Positions 27,084-36,946 of a stretch of 64,000 nt of DNA are shown here, piece by piece. Location of the stretch: the NCBI GenBank assembly GCA_045129695.1, contig JBGVJZ010000043.1, positions 1 to 64,000 of the forward strand, written 5' to 3'. The notes beneath the pieces were generated by a model, which saw only the letters and a list, made by a program, of their open reading frames with translations, was not told where the DNA came from and searched no databases. The stretch comes from Eshraghiella sp045129695 (lineage in GTDB: Bacteria > Bacillota > Clostridia > Lachnospirales > Lachnospiraceae). Both the position numbers and the translations under genes were made by a program. Every line of letters begins with the position of its first letter. Within the stretch, counting starts at the first letter, position 1.

Positions 27084-27572
27084 CTATATTGTTTTTGGTT
27101 CTTTACCGACAGATTTAATCTTAAGACTTCCGTCTTCTGCATAAAACTCAATAGTTCTACCATAATTAAGTCCGACATCTTCTGCAATGATGCGTATTCC
27201 AAATTCTTTTAACACCTTACGTGCCGATTCAATATTATTATCACCAACATTCATATTGGGAAGTGTTGCTGCACTCATATTGAACATTCTGGCTCCACCT
27301 GCAATTTTGGCAACCATCCTGCTCTTCTTGGCACCTAACTGTTCCATTAGCTTTATGGTCTCGGCGATACCGGTATCTCCAAATTTGGCAATATTCTGAT
27401 TATTCTTAATTCTGGTACTGTCCGGCAGCATAAAATGAACCATTCCCGCAACTTTCGTTGCGGGATCATATATACAGGCTCCGATACAGGACCCCAGTCC
27501 CAAAGTGGTAAGTGCGTCAGGTGCTTTACACACCTTTAAGTCCGCCATCCCAACTTTAATCATATTTTCCAT
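27084..27572 (-). CDS. cheD: Chemoreceptor glutamine deamidase CheD
   Basis: 162 residues from the ATG at 27572; a longer frame begins at an in-frame TTG. The catalytic Cys lies in GLGSCIGACIYDP and the His in MVHFMLPDS, with GGARMF and NIESARKVL typical of CheD. CheD deamidates receptor glutamines and, when bound to CheC, stimulates CheC phosphatase activity (known from B. subtilis). It follows cheC, as in Bacillus. Confidence 0.95.
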   Translation of the reverse strand: MENMIKVGMADLKVCKAPDALTTLGLGSCIGACIYDPATKVAGMVHFMLPDSTRIKNNQNIAKFGDTGIAETIKLMEQLGAKKSRMVAKIAGGARMFNMSAATLPNMNVGDNNIESARKVLKEFGIRIIAEDVGLNYGRTIEFYAEDGSLKIKSVGKEPKTI

Positions 27573-27601
27573 TTGTGTTCCATCCAATCAAAAACAGGTT
27601 T

Positions 27602-28216
27602 CTAAATACCTAATGATGCAAGAATCATGTCATACGACTCCAATTCAGGCACCATAAGAAAATATCCGTTTACTAAATCATCTTCTCCAATCTGAGTCTG
27701 GATTAACAGTACCTTGTCACCTATTTTTCCATATTCTATCGCAGGAACACTTAGCAACGCTCCTGCCATATCTATTGAAATACTTGGTACTGAGGCTATT
27801 ATTGTAAGGTTAGTAAGTCCTGCTAATGCAGAGAGATATGAGCCTGCAATAATATTTCCGATTTCATTCAGTGCAGATAATTCTATTTCATTAAATGGTG
27901 TATCTTTTTCTCTGGGATTGCACATCAGGATGTTAACAAGATTATGTGCTGAACGTTCCTGTAGAAGAAACATCATCATACCCTTAACATCTCCTTCTAA
28001 TCCAAGCAAGATACCCACTACAACAGTTTCCTCTGATCCAATTGTACCGGATAATTCATTAAATGGAACAAGTGAAACCTTAGGAACACTCATGTCAATC
28101 TTTGTATTTATTAACTGCGCTAATGCGGTTGTTGCATTTCCTGCACCTATGTTTCCAATCTCTCTTAATACATCATATTGTGTATCATCTAATCCATCTA
28201 ATTTTATATTTGACAT
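27602..28216 (-). CDS. cheC: CheY-P phosphatase CheC
   Basis: 204 residues with two CheC/FliY-type signatures: REIGNIGAGNATTALAQLIN near residue 20 and LNEIGNIIAGSYLSALAGLT near 117. Both phosphatase helices keep the Glu and Asn needed for CheY-P hydrolysis. Works with CheD in adaptation. GGAGC precedes the ATG. Confidence 0.94.
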   Translation of the reverse strand: MSNIKLDGLDDTQYDVLREIGNIGAGNATTALAQLINTKIDMSVPKVSLVPFNELSGTIGSEETVVVGILLGLEGDVKGMMMFLLQERSAHNLVNILMCNPREKDTPFNEIELSALNEIGNIIAGSYLSALAGLTNLTIIASVPSISIDMAGALLSVPAIEYGKIGDKVLLIQTQIGEDDLVNGYFLMVPELESYDMILASLGI

Positions 28217-28233
28217 TTTAGCTCCAATCTGTG

Positions 28234-28713
28234 TTATGCAGTTTCTTTCTCAATGATAACTGCATGAAGGTTCAATAAAGAAATAAGGTTATTTCCTAAT
28301 TTACCTACTGCATTAACGTAAGCCTGACCACCTTCTGTAATAGAAAGGTTTGTCTTCTCAATATCTGATTCATTAAGTGTAACAACCTCTTTAACCGAAT
28401 CAACTATTAATCCTACCATACCCTGCTGTTCAAGCTTTACAATAATAATTCGTGTATTATTGGTATAATCATCTTCTTCAAGCTCGAATTTTTTTCTAAG
28501 ACTCATAACAGGAAGTATCTCACCACGAAGATTAATTACTCCTGTAAAAAACTTCTGAGCCTTCGGAACTCTGGTTATCTTCTGCATACGAACAATATTA
28601 TCAACATAAACGATATTAATTCCATACTGTTCTCCGCCAATATTGGTTACTATATACTGCTTAGCTGTTTCGCCAGCCTGTGTATTCTGCTGTGTTGTTG
28701 TTAATGCTTCCAT
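28234..28713 (-). CDS. cheW: Chemotaxis coupling protein CheW
   Basis: 159 residues from the ATG at 28713, where AGGAGGG gives ideal spacing; a longer frame would overlap cheA. Motifs are QYGINIVYVDNIVRM, FTGVINLRGEILPVMSLRKK and VGLIVDSVKEV. CheW couples receptors to the kinase CheA. It lies directly after cheA. Confidence 0.95.
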   Translation of the reverse strand: MEALTTTQQNTQAGETAKQYIVTNIGGEQYGINIVYVDNIVRMQKITRVPKAQKFFTGVINLRGEILPVMSLRKKFELEEDDYTNNTRIIIVKLEQQGMVGLIVDSVKEVVTLNESDIEKTNLSITEGGQAYVNAVGKLGNNLISLLNLHAVIIEKETA

Positions 28714-28729
28714 TCGTAATCCCTCCTCA

Positions 28730-30790
28730 CTATAATATTGCATTCGCATCAATAATTAATGCTACATCACCATCACCAAGAATAGTTGCGCCACTAATCA
28801 TCTTATTGATATGAATATATTTTCCAAGAGACTTAATTACAATTTCCATCTGTCCGATGAGGCTGTCTACAACAAGACCTGCCTGTTTTTCACCCTTCTT
28901 GATAATTACAACGGTGAGACTTTCTTCATCCTTTTTAGTATTTGGAACCTCTAAAAGTTCTCCTAAACGGATTAATGGAATAACTGTGCCTCTGAGATTA
29001 ATAACCTCTTTGCCATGTACATACTTAATATCCGAAACTTCTACATCCTCAACTGTCTGGATAGAGCCAAGAGAAATCGCATACTGTTCTTCGCCAAGCT
29101 GTACCATTAATGCCTGAATAATAGCAAGTGTCAACGGAAGTCTTATGGTAAATGTACTTCCTTCACCCAACACGCTATGACATTCAACATCACCGCCAAG
29201 TGCTTCAATCTTAGACTTAACGACATCAAGACCAACGCCTCTTCCTGAAACGTCTGAAATCTTCTCAGCTGTTGAAAAACTAGGCTTAAAGAGAAGATCA
29301 ATAACATCCTTATCTGTCATTGTCTCAGCCTGTTCAGGAGTAATGGTTCCCTTAGCAATCGCTTTATTACGAACTTTCTCAACATCAATACCGTTACCAT
29401 CATCTCTTACTTCAATAACTACGTTATTACCATCCTGATATGCATCAAGGAAAATTGAACCAACCTCATCCTTGCCTCTTGCAATACGTACATCTGCTGA
29501 TTCGAGACCATGATCTGCCGAATTACGAAGCAAATGCATCAACGGGTCGCCGATTTCATCAATAACGGTTCTGTCAAGCTCTGTATCCTCACCTGTCATG
29601 TATAATTCCATTTTCTTGCCAAGCTTCTTGCTCAGATCACGAATCATTCTTGGGAATCTGTTTACAACAGTCTCAATAGGAACCATTCGGACATTCATAA
29701 CGGATTCATGAAGGTTAGTTGTAACTCTTTCAAGATATTCAATCTGTTCATTAAAACCCTGTCCGCCCTCTGTAAAGTTGGAACCGCTTGCTGATGATAC
29801 AAGACCATTCTTTGCAATAATAAGCTCGCTGACAAGATTCATAAGAACATCAAGTTTCTCAATATCAACACGTACTGAACGGTTAGCAACAGGCTTAGCT
29901 GACTTAGGCTGTGCCTTGGAAGGAGCCTTACTATCCTCCTTAACCACTGCCTTAGCTGCAACCTCTGTACTCTTAGGTGCTTCTTCCACTACATCCGCAC
30001 CATCTTCTTTCAAAACAATCTGCTCACCATAAGCATCCTTAATCTCAGATACATTCTTAACTACTGAAAGAACCTTATCGAGTGATTCTTTGGTAATAAC
30101 AAACATTCTGAAATCCAGATCAAATTTCTCATCTTCAATATCCTGTGTTGAAGGAATTGATTTAATAATCTCTCCGATTTCTTCAAGATTCTTGAATACA
30201 AGGAATGCTCTTGCTGCCTTCAAAATACAATTTGGGTCAATATGTACTACAACGCCATATACATTTAATCCCTTATTGCATGCCTCAACAATTGCATGCT
30301 TCTCAAAATCTGCATATGTAATTCCCGCAAAGCTGTCTGATATGCTTGCCGCCGGTGCTTCTGCCTTCGCTGCCGGTGCTTCTGCCTTCGCTGCCGGTGC
30401 ACTGCTCTGACCATTCAAGAAATCGTTCAGCAGCTTGATAATAGGCTCATTATCATCTGTTCCCTCATCCTGTGAATTTACAATATTATCCAAATATGTC
30501 TCTAATGCATCAAGACACTGGAATAATGTATCTACGAGCTCAGATGTAACACTCATCTTGTCATTTCTGATTTCTGAAAATACATTCTCCATATTATGGG
30601 TAAGATTCTGCATCCTCTTATAACCCATTGTTCCTGCCATTCCCTTCAAAGAATGTGCAGCTCTGAATATTTCATTGATAGTATCCTTATTCTCCGGCTC
30701 TTTCTCCAGAATAAGTAAGTGTTCATTCAGATTTTGTAAGTGTTCTCTTGTCTCCTCGACAAATATTTCTAGATACTGGCTAACGTCCAT
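28730..30790 (-). CDS. cheA: Chemotaxis histidine kinase CheA
   Basis: 686 residues. P1 (HPt) carries FRAAHSLKG (phosphoacceptor His46). A short Pro/Ala/Lys/Glu linker contains a 7-residue tandem repeat. P2 follows (about 165-265), then P3 (VDIEKLDVLMNLVSELIIAK), P4 ATPase (HLLRNSADHGLES, EVRDDGNGID, GRGVGLDVV) and a CheW-like P5 (INLRGTVIPLIRLGELL). It phosphorylates CheY and CheB. Its ATG abuts the cheB stop codon. Confidence 0.97.
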   Translation of the reverse strand: MDVSQYLEIFVEETREHLQNLNEHLLILEKEPENKDTINEIFRAAHSLKGMAGTMGYKRMQNLTHNMENVFSEIRNDKMSVTSELVDTLFQCLDALETYLDNIVNSQDEGTDDNEPIIKLLNDFLNGQSSAPAAKAEAPAAKAEAPAASISDSFAGITYADFEKHAIVEACNKGLNVYGVVVHIDPNCILKAARAFLVFKNLEEIGEIIKSIPSTQDIEDEKFDLDFRMFVITKESLDKVLSVVKNVSEIKDAYGEQIVLKEDGADVVEEAPKSTEVAAKAVVKEDSKAPSKAQPKSAKPVANRSVRVDIEKLDVLMNLVSELIIAKNGLVSSASGSNFTEGGQGFNEQIEYLERVTTNLHESVMNVRMVPIETVVNRFPRMIRDLSKKLGKKMELYMTGEDTELDRTVIDEIGDPLMHLLRNSADHGLESADVRIARGKDEVGSIFLDAYQDGNNVVIEVRDDGNGIDVEKVRNKAIAKGTITPEQAETMTDKDVIDLLFKPSFSTAEKISDVSGRGVGLDVVKSKIEALGGDVECHSVLGEGSTFTIRLPLTLAIIQALMVQLGEEQYAISLGSIQTVEDVEVSDIKYVHGKEVINLRGTVIPLIRLGELLEVPNTKKDEESLTVVIIKKGEKQAGLVVDSLIGQMEIVIKSLGKYIHINKMISGATILGDGDVALIIDANAIL
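30351..30400. repeat. 21-base tandem repeat in cheA linker
   Basis: Two exact 21-base units (30351-30371 and 30372-30392) plus eight bases of a third. They encode the Ala/Pro/Lys/Glu linker between P1 and P2 of CheA. Such in-frame repeats can change copy number by slippage without breaking the gene. Confidence 0.8.
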
Positions 30791-31930
30791 TTACGATACC
30801 CCCACGTTCTTAATAATTCTTTCTGCAATTTTGTTAAGAGGTACTACCTCATCAGTAAGTCCTGCCTGAGCAATTGCCCTTGGCATTCCATACACTACGC
30901 AGGAATCTTCATCCTGCCCTATAACGTGAATATTATGTCCTGATTCCTTAAGTTCTCTTATACCTGCCGTTCCGTCTGCTCCCATTCCGGTTAGAACAAC
31001 ACAGGTAATTTCATCAAAATCCGATGAAATCAGTGACCTGTACATTATATTGGCACATGGCTTAAGCCCATCAATCGGTGGAATATCCTCATACCGGATA
31101 TAGTATTTTGAGCCGTTTTTCTCCACCTTAATATGCATTCCACCCGGTGCAATATATACATGTCCTTTTTCAATAAGCTCGCCATTCTGTGCCTCATGTA
31201 CCCTTACCGGACTGATTGAATCCAGTCTGGCTGCAAGAGATGCCGTAAATCCCTTTGGCATATGCTGTACCAAAACAACCGGAGCATCGAGTTCTGCCGG
31301 AAGATATGGAATAACCTGCTGAAGAGATTTTGGTCCTCCGGTTGAACAGGCAAGTGCCACCAGTTTGGAGCCCGTCTTCACTGTTCCTGCTTCTGAAAAA
31401 GACTTGTCCCTGACAGGAAATGTAAAATCTGTCTTATTGGCCGGTTCCCGGCAGGTCATATTGGTATGAACACCTGATTCGGTTCTGACATCAGACAAAT
31501 CCATTATTCTGCCCCTGCCAAAATCAGTGCTGCATGCCATTTCAATAAGTTCAAGCAGGTTATCCCTGAAGTCCTCTCCCTTAACCACAAAAAAATTCTC
31601 GGGCTTGGTAAGAAAGTCAACGGCACCTAACTCCAATGCCCTGATAGCCTCCTTTGCACCTTCCTTAGCGACTGTACTCACCACGACGACAGTCTCCTTC
31701 AATCGTCTGTGTGAAAGCTCCTCCAACATCTCCAGACCATTCATCTTCGGCATGTTAATATCCAGAAGAATCAAGTCGTAATATCCGGGACATTTAAGGA
31801 TCATATTCAGTCCCTCAAGTCCATTACATGCAATGTCCAATACTTCATATTCACTATTCTCCTTGATTATATCAGATATAACCCTTCTCATAAGTGCAGA
31901 GTCATCAATAACCAAAAATTTTCTTCCCAT
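30791..31930 (-). CDS. cheB: Chemotaxis methylesterase/glutaminase CheB
   Basis: 379 residues from the ATG at 31930; the longer frame begins at TTG before the AAAGGGA ribosome-binding site. A receiver domain (FLVIDDSAL, LILLDINMPKMNG with the acceptor Asp, FLTKPENFF) precedes the esterase domain with catalytic triad candidates in ACSTGGPKSL (Ser), VLVQHMPKGF (His) and GMGADGTAGI (Asp). Removes receptor methyl groups during adaptation. No cheR lies in the window. Confidence 0.95.
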   Translation of the reverse strand: MGRKFLVIDDSALMRRVISDIIKENSEYEVLDIACNGLEGLNMILKCPGYYDLILLDINMPKMNGLEMLEELSHRRLKETVVVVSTVAKEGAKEAIRALELGAVDFLTKPENFFVVKGEDFRDNLLELIEMACSTDFGRGRIMDLSDVRTESGVHTNMTCREPANKTDFTFPVRDKSFSEAGTVKTGSKLVALACSTGGPKSLQQVIPYLPAELDAPVVLVQHMPKGFTASLAARLDSISPVRVHEAQNGELIEKGHVYIAPGGMHIKVEKNGSKYYIRYEDIPPIDGLKPCANIMYRSLISSDFDEITCVVLTGMGADGTAGIRELKESGHNIHVIGQDEDSCVVYGMPRAIAQAGLTDEVVPLNKIAERIIKNVGVS

Positions 31931-31989
31931 TTTGTCCCTTTCATGCAAAAAATCAAATGCTAAAACAGAAAAGCATTAAGATATTATTG

Positions 31990-32718
31990 TTATACATCAA
32001 TACGTCTCTTTTTTCTCTCTTCTTCAAAAATATACCTTATTAATAATTCCCTGTACTCTTTGGTAATATTCTCGAACTCAATCCTGTGCTCAAACGTGCC
32101 GGCTTTTCCACGCACTCCAAATGATAAAATTACAGTTGCCGGAAGTCTGTATTTGATAATCTTACCATGCTCATCTATATCAAACATAACAAGAATTTTT
32201 TTGCCCTGTGCTATCTGGGTTCGTCCGACAAAACGCATTCCACCGCCGCTTATATCCAACGTATTTGCCTGACTGAACAAGTTAATGTTTTTCATACCTT
32301 CAGGAAACTGGTGTGTTTCCAAAATAAGCAGATAATCCTCTTCAGAAAGTTCTGCATAATATATAGGCAATGTTTTTTCCAGTCTGAAATACTGTCTTCT
32401 CTGAAATTTCTGCAATTCTGTTGTGAGTAATATTTCAAGCGAATACAGATTATCACTCTTAATGCGATTCATTATTTTAGCCCTGCACTGATAAATTCCC
32501 TTTGAGGTATAAAAGAAAACATCATACTGCTTTCCTCTTTCAAGCGGAACCAGCTTCCCTTTTGAAATAGGCATTGCAACATTAATATAACCCTCATCCG
32601 TAAAATCAAATATCTGGCTAACATAAATCTTAGGTTTAATTCCAAGACTTAAATCCTCTTTCGAAATCTCATCACGAAATTCAATCTTGTCGCCGGCTGC
32701 TAATAATCTATTTCCCAT
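31990..32718 (-). CDS. PilZ domain flagellar brake protein (YcgR/YpfA type)
   Basis: 242 residues. The N-terminal YcgR-like domain (about 1-100) is followed by a PilZ domain whose c-di-GMP signature is complete: RRQYFR (RxxxR) near residue 110 and DISGGGMRF (D/NxSxxG) near 155. YcgR/DgrA (YpfA) proteins bind c-di-GMP and slow or stop the motor through MotA or the switch (family knowledge). It lies between flhG and cheB inside the fla/che operon, which B. subtilis does not have, and links motility to c-di-GMP. Confidence 0.9.
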   Translation of the reverse strand: MGNRLLAAGDKIEFRDEISKEDLSLGIKPKIYVSQIFDFTDEGYINVAMPISKGKLVPLERGKQYDVFFYTSKGIYQCRAKIMNRIKSDNLYSLEILLTTELQKFQRRQYFRLEKTLPIYYAELSEEDYLLILETHQFPEGMKNINLFSQANTLDISGGGMRFVGRTQIAQGKKILVMFDIDEHGKIIKYRLPATVILSFGVRGKAGTFEHRIEFENITKEYRELLIRYIFEEERKKRRIDV

Positions 32719-32735
32719 AATACCTCCATATTAAA

Positions 32736-33623
32736 CTATTTTCTGTTATGCCCGAAAATATTGCTGAAGAAACCTGCAACACCCCTACGTGTCTGTGGAA
32801 CAGGCTGTTCGCTGCCATCAAGCTTTGCTTCCATAGCCTGAAACGCCTTTGATGCATTGGCATTCGGATATGCAAGAGATACCGGTTTCTGTTTCATGAT
32901 AGCTTTAGTAATAAAAGGATCCTGCGGAACTGCTCCAAGATATTCAAGCTTAACATCTAAGAATCTGTCAACTACTGAACACAGCTTCTCATAAATACTA
33001 TGGCTCTCAGCTACATTCTCTACCTTATTGGTTACAAGCCTGACTCTGGTAACATCCCTATCGTATGCAGGATGCATCGCCAAAGCCTTTAATAATGCAT
33101 ATGAGTCAGTAATAGACGTAGGCTCCGGAGTAGTAACAAGTAACACCTCAGGACTTGCAACAACAAACTCCAGAACACTTGGTGCTATGCCGGCTCCTGT
33201 ATCCACAATAATAACATCCGCAAAATCTTCCAATTCATTTAACTTACTTAATATTTTTTTGATTTGTTCTTTATCAAGGTTATCAAGCTTGGCAATTCCT
33301 GAACCACCGGAAATAAACTGAACACCATTAGGGCCTTCGCTTATTATCTCCTTAATATCTCTTCCATTGAACATTAAGTCTGCTAAAGTATATTTAGGTA
33401 TTACACCAAACATTACTTCAATATTTGCAAGTCCGAAATCAGCATCTAAAATTATAACTCTCTTACCCTGTTTTCTGAACTGCAGAGCCAGATTTATAGA
33501 CAGACTGGATTTACCAACGCCGCCCTTGCCGCTTGTGACGGCAATAACTCTGGAATTACCACCTTTTATATTAACCTGATTCTGCTGTTTAATCATCGCA
33601 CGTAATTTTGCCGCCTGGTCCAT
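32736..33623 (-). CDS. flhG: Flagellar number regulator FlhG (YlxH, MinD-like ATPase)
   Basis: 295 residues. A short Q/K-rich N-terminus with the DQAAKLR motif that contacts FlhF leads into the deviant Walker A SGKGGVGKSSLS, then DADFGLANIEVMFG and IIVDTGAGI. The MinD/ParA fold dimerises with ATP and activates FlhF GTPase. Sits directly after flhF. The C-terminus is basic and amphipathic, fit for membrane binding. Confidence 0.95.
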   Translation of the reverse strand: MDQAAKLRAMIKQQNQVNIKGGNSRVIAVTSGKGGVGKSSLSINLALQFRKQGKRVIILDADFGLANIEVMFGVIPKYTLADLMFNGRDIKEIISEGPNGVQFISGGSGIAKLDNLDKEQIKKILSKLNELEDFADVIIVDTGAGIAPSVLEFVVASPEVLLVTTPEPTSITDSYALLKALAMHPAYDRDVTRVRLVTNKVENVAESHSIYEKLCSVVDRFLDVKLEYLGAVPQDPFITKAIMKQKPVSLAYPNANASKAFQAMEAKLDGSEQPVPQTRRGVAGFFSNIFGHNRK

Positions 33624-33666
33624 ATTGTCCCTCCAAATCCATTTGGTTTCATGTGTTCACTTAAAA

Positions 33667-34866
33667 TCAGCTTTCTCCACCCAGTAAATGCTTAGCAAGC
33701 TTCTGTACATCAACTCTTTCAATATCATCCGGAACATTTTGTCCGTATGTTGCATAAGATAAAGGTGCATCCGTGTACCATCTTATATTCAAAATATTGC
33801 CTAATGCACCGGTCTCGTCCAGCTTAGTAAATAAAAGTTTTTTGTCATCCAGTTCCTTAAAGGCATTAACAATTGCAACCAAATCCTTATATTTAGTAGT
33901 AACACTGAGAACAAGAAAAATCTCAATATCTACATCAAGTCCTGCCTGTTTGACAAGTTTAATCATCTCAATAATTTCTTCTCTCTGTTCTACATTCTTA
34001 TGCGAACGCCCTGCAGTATCAATAAAAACCATATCATGATGCATAAGCGATTTAATATTTGAAACAATCTCAGATGGTGCATATACAACATTTACCGGAA
34101 CATCCAGAATATTTGCATAAGTGTTAAGCTGCTCCACTGCTGCGATTCTATAAGTATCCGCAGTTATCATGGCAATGGTTTTATTATGGTTAAGTTTAAA
34201 ATCTGAAGCAAGCTTGGCAATGGTTGTGGTCTTGCCAACGCCTGTCGGTCCAATAAAGAAAACCACTTTTTTACGGTCATTATCCTCAATTCCGGCAGGT
34301 TCTCCAAGCTTAAGCACTATTTTCTGGTAAACAGATGCCAGAATGCTGTCAAGGTTAGATTCCTTCTTCAGTGAGCTTTCAATATCATTAACGATGGCAT
34401 TAGCATATTTTTCATCAACCTCATTCTCAAGAAGTTTATTATAAATAAGCTTTAATGATTTGTAATTAACACTGTTAACAGGTTTATTTCTATCTTCTGT
34501 AACAGTCTTTTCCTCTTCCTTCATCTGATTGCGAATCATGTTATGAATACTGTCCAGTTTTTCCTCAATAACCTCTGTTTTGCGTGAAGAAACTTTATCC
34601 ACAGGTTTGGAGTCATGCTTTACGGCATTTGCCAAGGCATCACCGGCAACTGCATCAAATGACGGCTTTTTACTGCTGACAGTCTGTGCAAACTCCTTTT
34701 CTTCAAGTGCTGCAGTAATCTCTACAAAATCCTTTTTAAAAATTCTTGCAAAGCCCCTGTGTTTCATTGTCTTAACATTCAAAACCACTGCATTTGAACC
34801 CAAGTCATCCTTAGCCTTCATAACCGCTTCTGTTTCATTGCTTCCTGTATATTTCTTAACTATCAT
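33667..34866 (-). CDS. flhF: SRP-like GTPase FlhF
   Basis: 399 residues. N-terminal B domain (MIVKKYTGSNETEAVMKAKD), an NG domain with FIGPTGVGKTTTIAKLA (P-loop near 202), DTYRIAAVEQL, DTAGRSHKN and TKLDETGALG. FlhF sets flagellar position with FlhG. Starts one base after the flhA stop. Confidence 0.96.
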   Translation of the reverse strand: MIVKKYTGSNETEAVMKAKDDLGSNAVVLNVKTMKHRGFARIFKKDFVEITAALEEKEFAQTVSSKKPSFDAVAGDALANAVKHDSKPVDKVSSRKTEVIEEKLDSIHNMIRNQMKEEEKTVTEDRNKPVNSVNYKSLKLIYNKLLENEVDEKYANAIVNDIESSLKKESNLDSILASVYQKIVLKLGEPAGIEDNDRKKVVFFIGPTGVGKTTTIAKLASDFKLNHNKTIAMITADTYRIAAVEQLNTYANILDVPVNVVYAPSEIVSNIKSLMHHDMVFIDTAGRSHKNVEQREEIIEMIKLVKQAGLDVDIEIFLVLSVTTKYKDLVAIVNAFKELDDKKLLFTKLDETGALGNILNIRWYTDAPLSYATYGQNVPDDIERVDVQKLAKHLLGGES

Positions 34867-34867
34867 T

Positions 34868-36904
34868 TTATGCCGTCACCATCCCAACTGACTGTAATTC
34901 TACATTATTTTCAACTTCATTGTATGAAATAACTATTAAATCTTTAAAATAATCCACCGTAAGCTTTTTGAAATATGCACGTACAATCGGTGATGTAATT
35001 ACAATTGGTATTTTGCCCATCTCCTCAAGCTTATTAACCTCAGTTTCAACAGAATTCATAATTTTCTTTACTCTGTCAGGCGGAAGATTAATATATCCTC
35101 CCTGCTCTGTCTGCTTAACAGCACCCATAATCTCCTGCTCCAACGTAGGGTCAAGTGTTACAACACTGGTTGTATCAATCGGAGTAAAGAACTTATTGGA
35201 TATAGCTCTTCTAAGACTCTGTCTCACATACTCTGTTAAAATATCCGGATCTCTTGTAGTTGCCGCATGGTCTGCAAGTGTTTCAAAAATTGTAAGCAAA
35301 TCTCTGATGGAAATTCCCTCTTCCAAAAGATTCTGCAATACCTTCTGTATATCACCAACACCCATAAGTTTGGGAACAAGTTCCTCCACGAGTGTAGGAT
35401 GATTTTCTTTGATATTGTTAATAAGATTCTGTACATCCTGACGTGTAAGGAGTTCGGCAATGTGGGCTTTAATCACCTCTGTCAAATGTGTCGCAATAAT
35501 TGAAGGAGGATCAACAACCGTATAGCCAAGTGATTCGGCACGTTCTCTCTGGTTCTCGGTAATCCAGATTGCAGGAAGGTGGAAGGATGGTTCAAAAGTA
35601 GGAATACCTGTAATCTCTTCCTCAACAAAACCCGGGTTCATCGCCATATAATGATCAAAAAGTATCTCTCCTTCACTAACCTGAATACCTTTAATCTTAA
35701 TTATGTACTGGTTAGGATTTAACTGAATATTATCACGCAGACGGATAATCGGTACAACTGTACCAAGTTCAAGTGCCACCTGCCTGCGAATCATAACAAC
35801 TCGGTCTAATAAATCGCCGCCCTGATTAACATCCGCCAATGGTATGATTCCATAACCAAATTCAAGTTCAATAGGGTCAACCTGAAGAAGTGATACAACA
35901 TTCTCAGGCTTACGAATTTCCTGCGCACTTACATCTTCTGCTTCTGCCTCTGCCTCAACAGCAGAAATTCCAGCACCCTTTTCCATAACCATAGCCAGTC
36001 CAAAAAAACCAATTCCCAGCGGAACAAAAACATACCAAGGCAAAGCAACAATACCAAGTATCGCCATAATTACCCCGACAATTTTAAGCACCTTAGGTGT
36101 TGAAAAGAGTTCTGTAACAAGCTCGTCCGGCAATTCAACTTCTTTAGAAGCCTTAGTTACAATAATACCGGTTGAAAGTGATATAAGGAGTGAAGGAATC
36201 TGGCTTACCAGACCGTCACCTATGGTAAGAAGGGCAAATCGGCTTAAAGCCTCCATCGCATCCATTCCCATATACACAATACCCATTATCAAACCACCGA
36301 TAAGGTTAATTACAGTAATAATAAGTCCTGCTGTGGCATCTCCCTTTACATACTTGGTAGCACCATCCATTGCTCCAAAGAATGATGCTTCCTGCTGAAT
36401 TTTATTTCTTCTCTCAATTGCTTCTTTGTCAGTTATTGCTCCTGTATTCAAATCGGCATCAATAGCCATCTGCTTACCAGGCATGGCATCAAGTGTAAAT
36501 CTTGCCGTTACTTCTGATACTCGCTCAGAACCCTTGTTAATAACAATGAACTGAACAATCAGAAGAATAATAAATACAATAAAACCAATTACAAGATTAT
36601 TACCGCCTACAAAGCTGCCGAAAGTCTCTACAACCTTACCGGCATCACCATTTTTAAGAATGAGTTTCGTTGACGAAACATTAAGTGAAATCCTAAAAAT
36701 AGTTGTAAATAAAAGCATTGTCGGAAATGACTGCATCTCCAGTACATCCTTGGCATATAATGCCGTAAAAAGAATAATCATTGCAATTGATATATTAATT
36801 GCAAGCATTACGTCAAGAAGCACGGACGGAACAGGTATAAAAAGGAAAATAATTGCGGCCATAAGATATACACCGACAAACAAATCCGTTTTTTTGAATT
36901 TCAT
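34868..36904 (-). CDS. flhA: Flagellar export gate protein FlhA
   Basis: 678 residues. Eight predicted membrane helices in the first half with the FHIPEP-family segment FTTIFRISLNVSSTKLIL and RFTLDAMPGKQMAIDADLNTG, then a cytoplasmic domain with EFGYGIIPLAD and VVDPPSIIATHLTEVI. FlhA forms the nonameric export gate of the flagellar type III apparatus. AGGAGG precedes the ATG. Confidence 0.97.
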   Translation of the reverse strand: MKFKKTDLFVGVYLMAAIIFLFIPVPSVLLDVMLAINISIAMIILFTALYAKDVLEMQSFPTMLLFTTIFRISLNVSSTKLILKNGDAGKVVETFGSFVGGNNLVIGFIVFIILLIVQFIVINKGSERVSEVTARFTLDAMPGKQMAIDADLNTGAITDKEAIERRNKIQQEASFFGAMDGATKYVKGDATAGLIITVINLIGGLIMGIVYMGMDAMEALSRFALLTIGDGLVSQIPSLLISLSTGIIVTKASKEVELPDELVTELFSTPKVLKIVGVIMAILGIVALPWYVFVPLGIGFFGLAMVMEKGAGISAVEAEAEAEDVSAQEIRKPENVVSLLQVDPIELEFGYGIIPLADVNQGGDLLDRVVMIRRQVALELGTVVPIIRLRDNIQLNPNQYIIKIKGIQVSEGEILFDHYMAMNPGFVEEEITGIPTFEPSFHLPAIWITENQRERAESLGYTVVDPPSIIATHLTEVIKAHIAELLTRQDVQNLINNIKENHPTLVEELVPKLMGVGDIQKVLQNLLEEGISIRDLLTIFETLADHAATTRDPDILTEYVRQSLRRAISNKFFTPIDTTSVVTLDPTLEQEIMGAVKQTEQGGYINLPPDRVKKIMNSVETEVNKLEEMGKIPIVITSPIVRAYFKKLTVDYFKDLIVISYNEVENNVELQSVGMVTA

Positions 36905-36946
36905 ATCCTGTTTCCTCCTTCTGCAAAATTTATTGTATTATCCGAA

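Noticed and set aside
30351..30400. CRISPR-like or regulatory repeat
   Set aside because: Units are contiguous, in frame and encode the CheA linker; there are no spacers.
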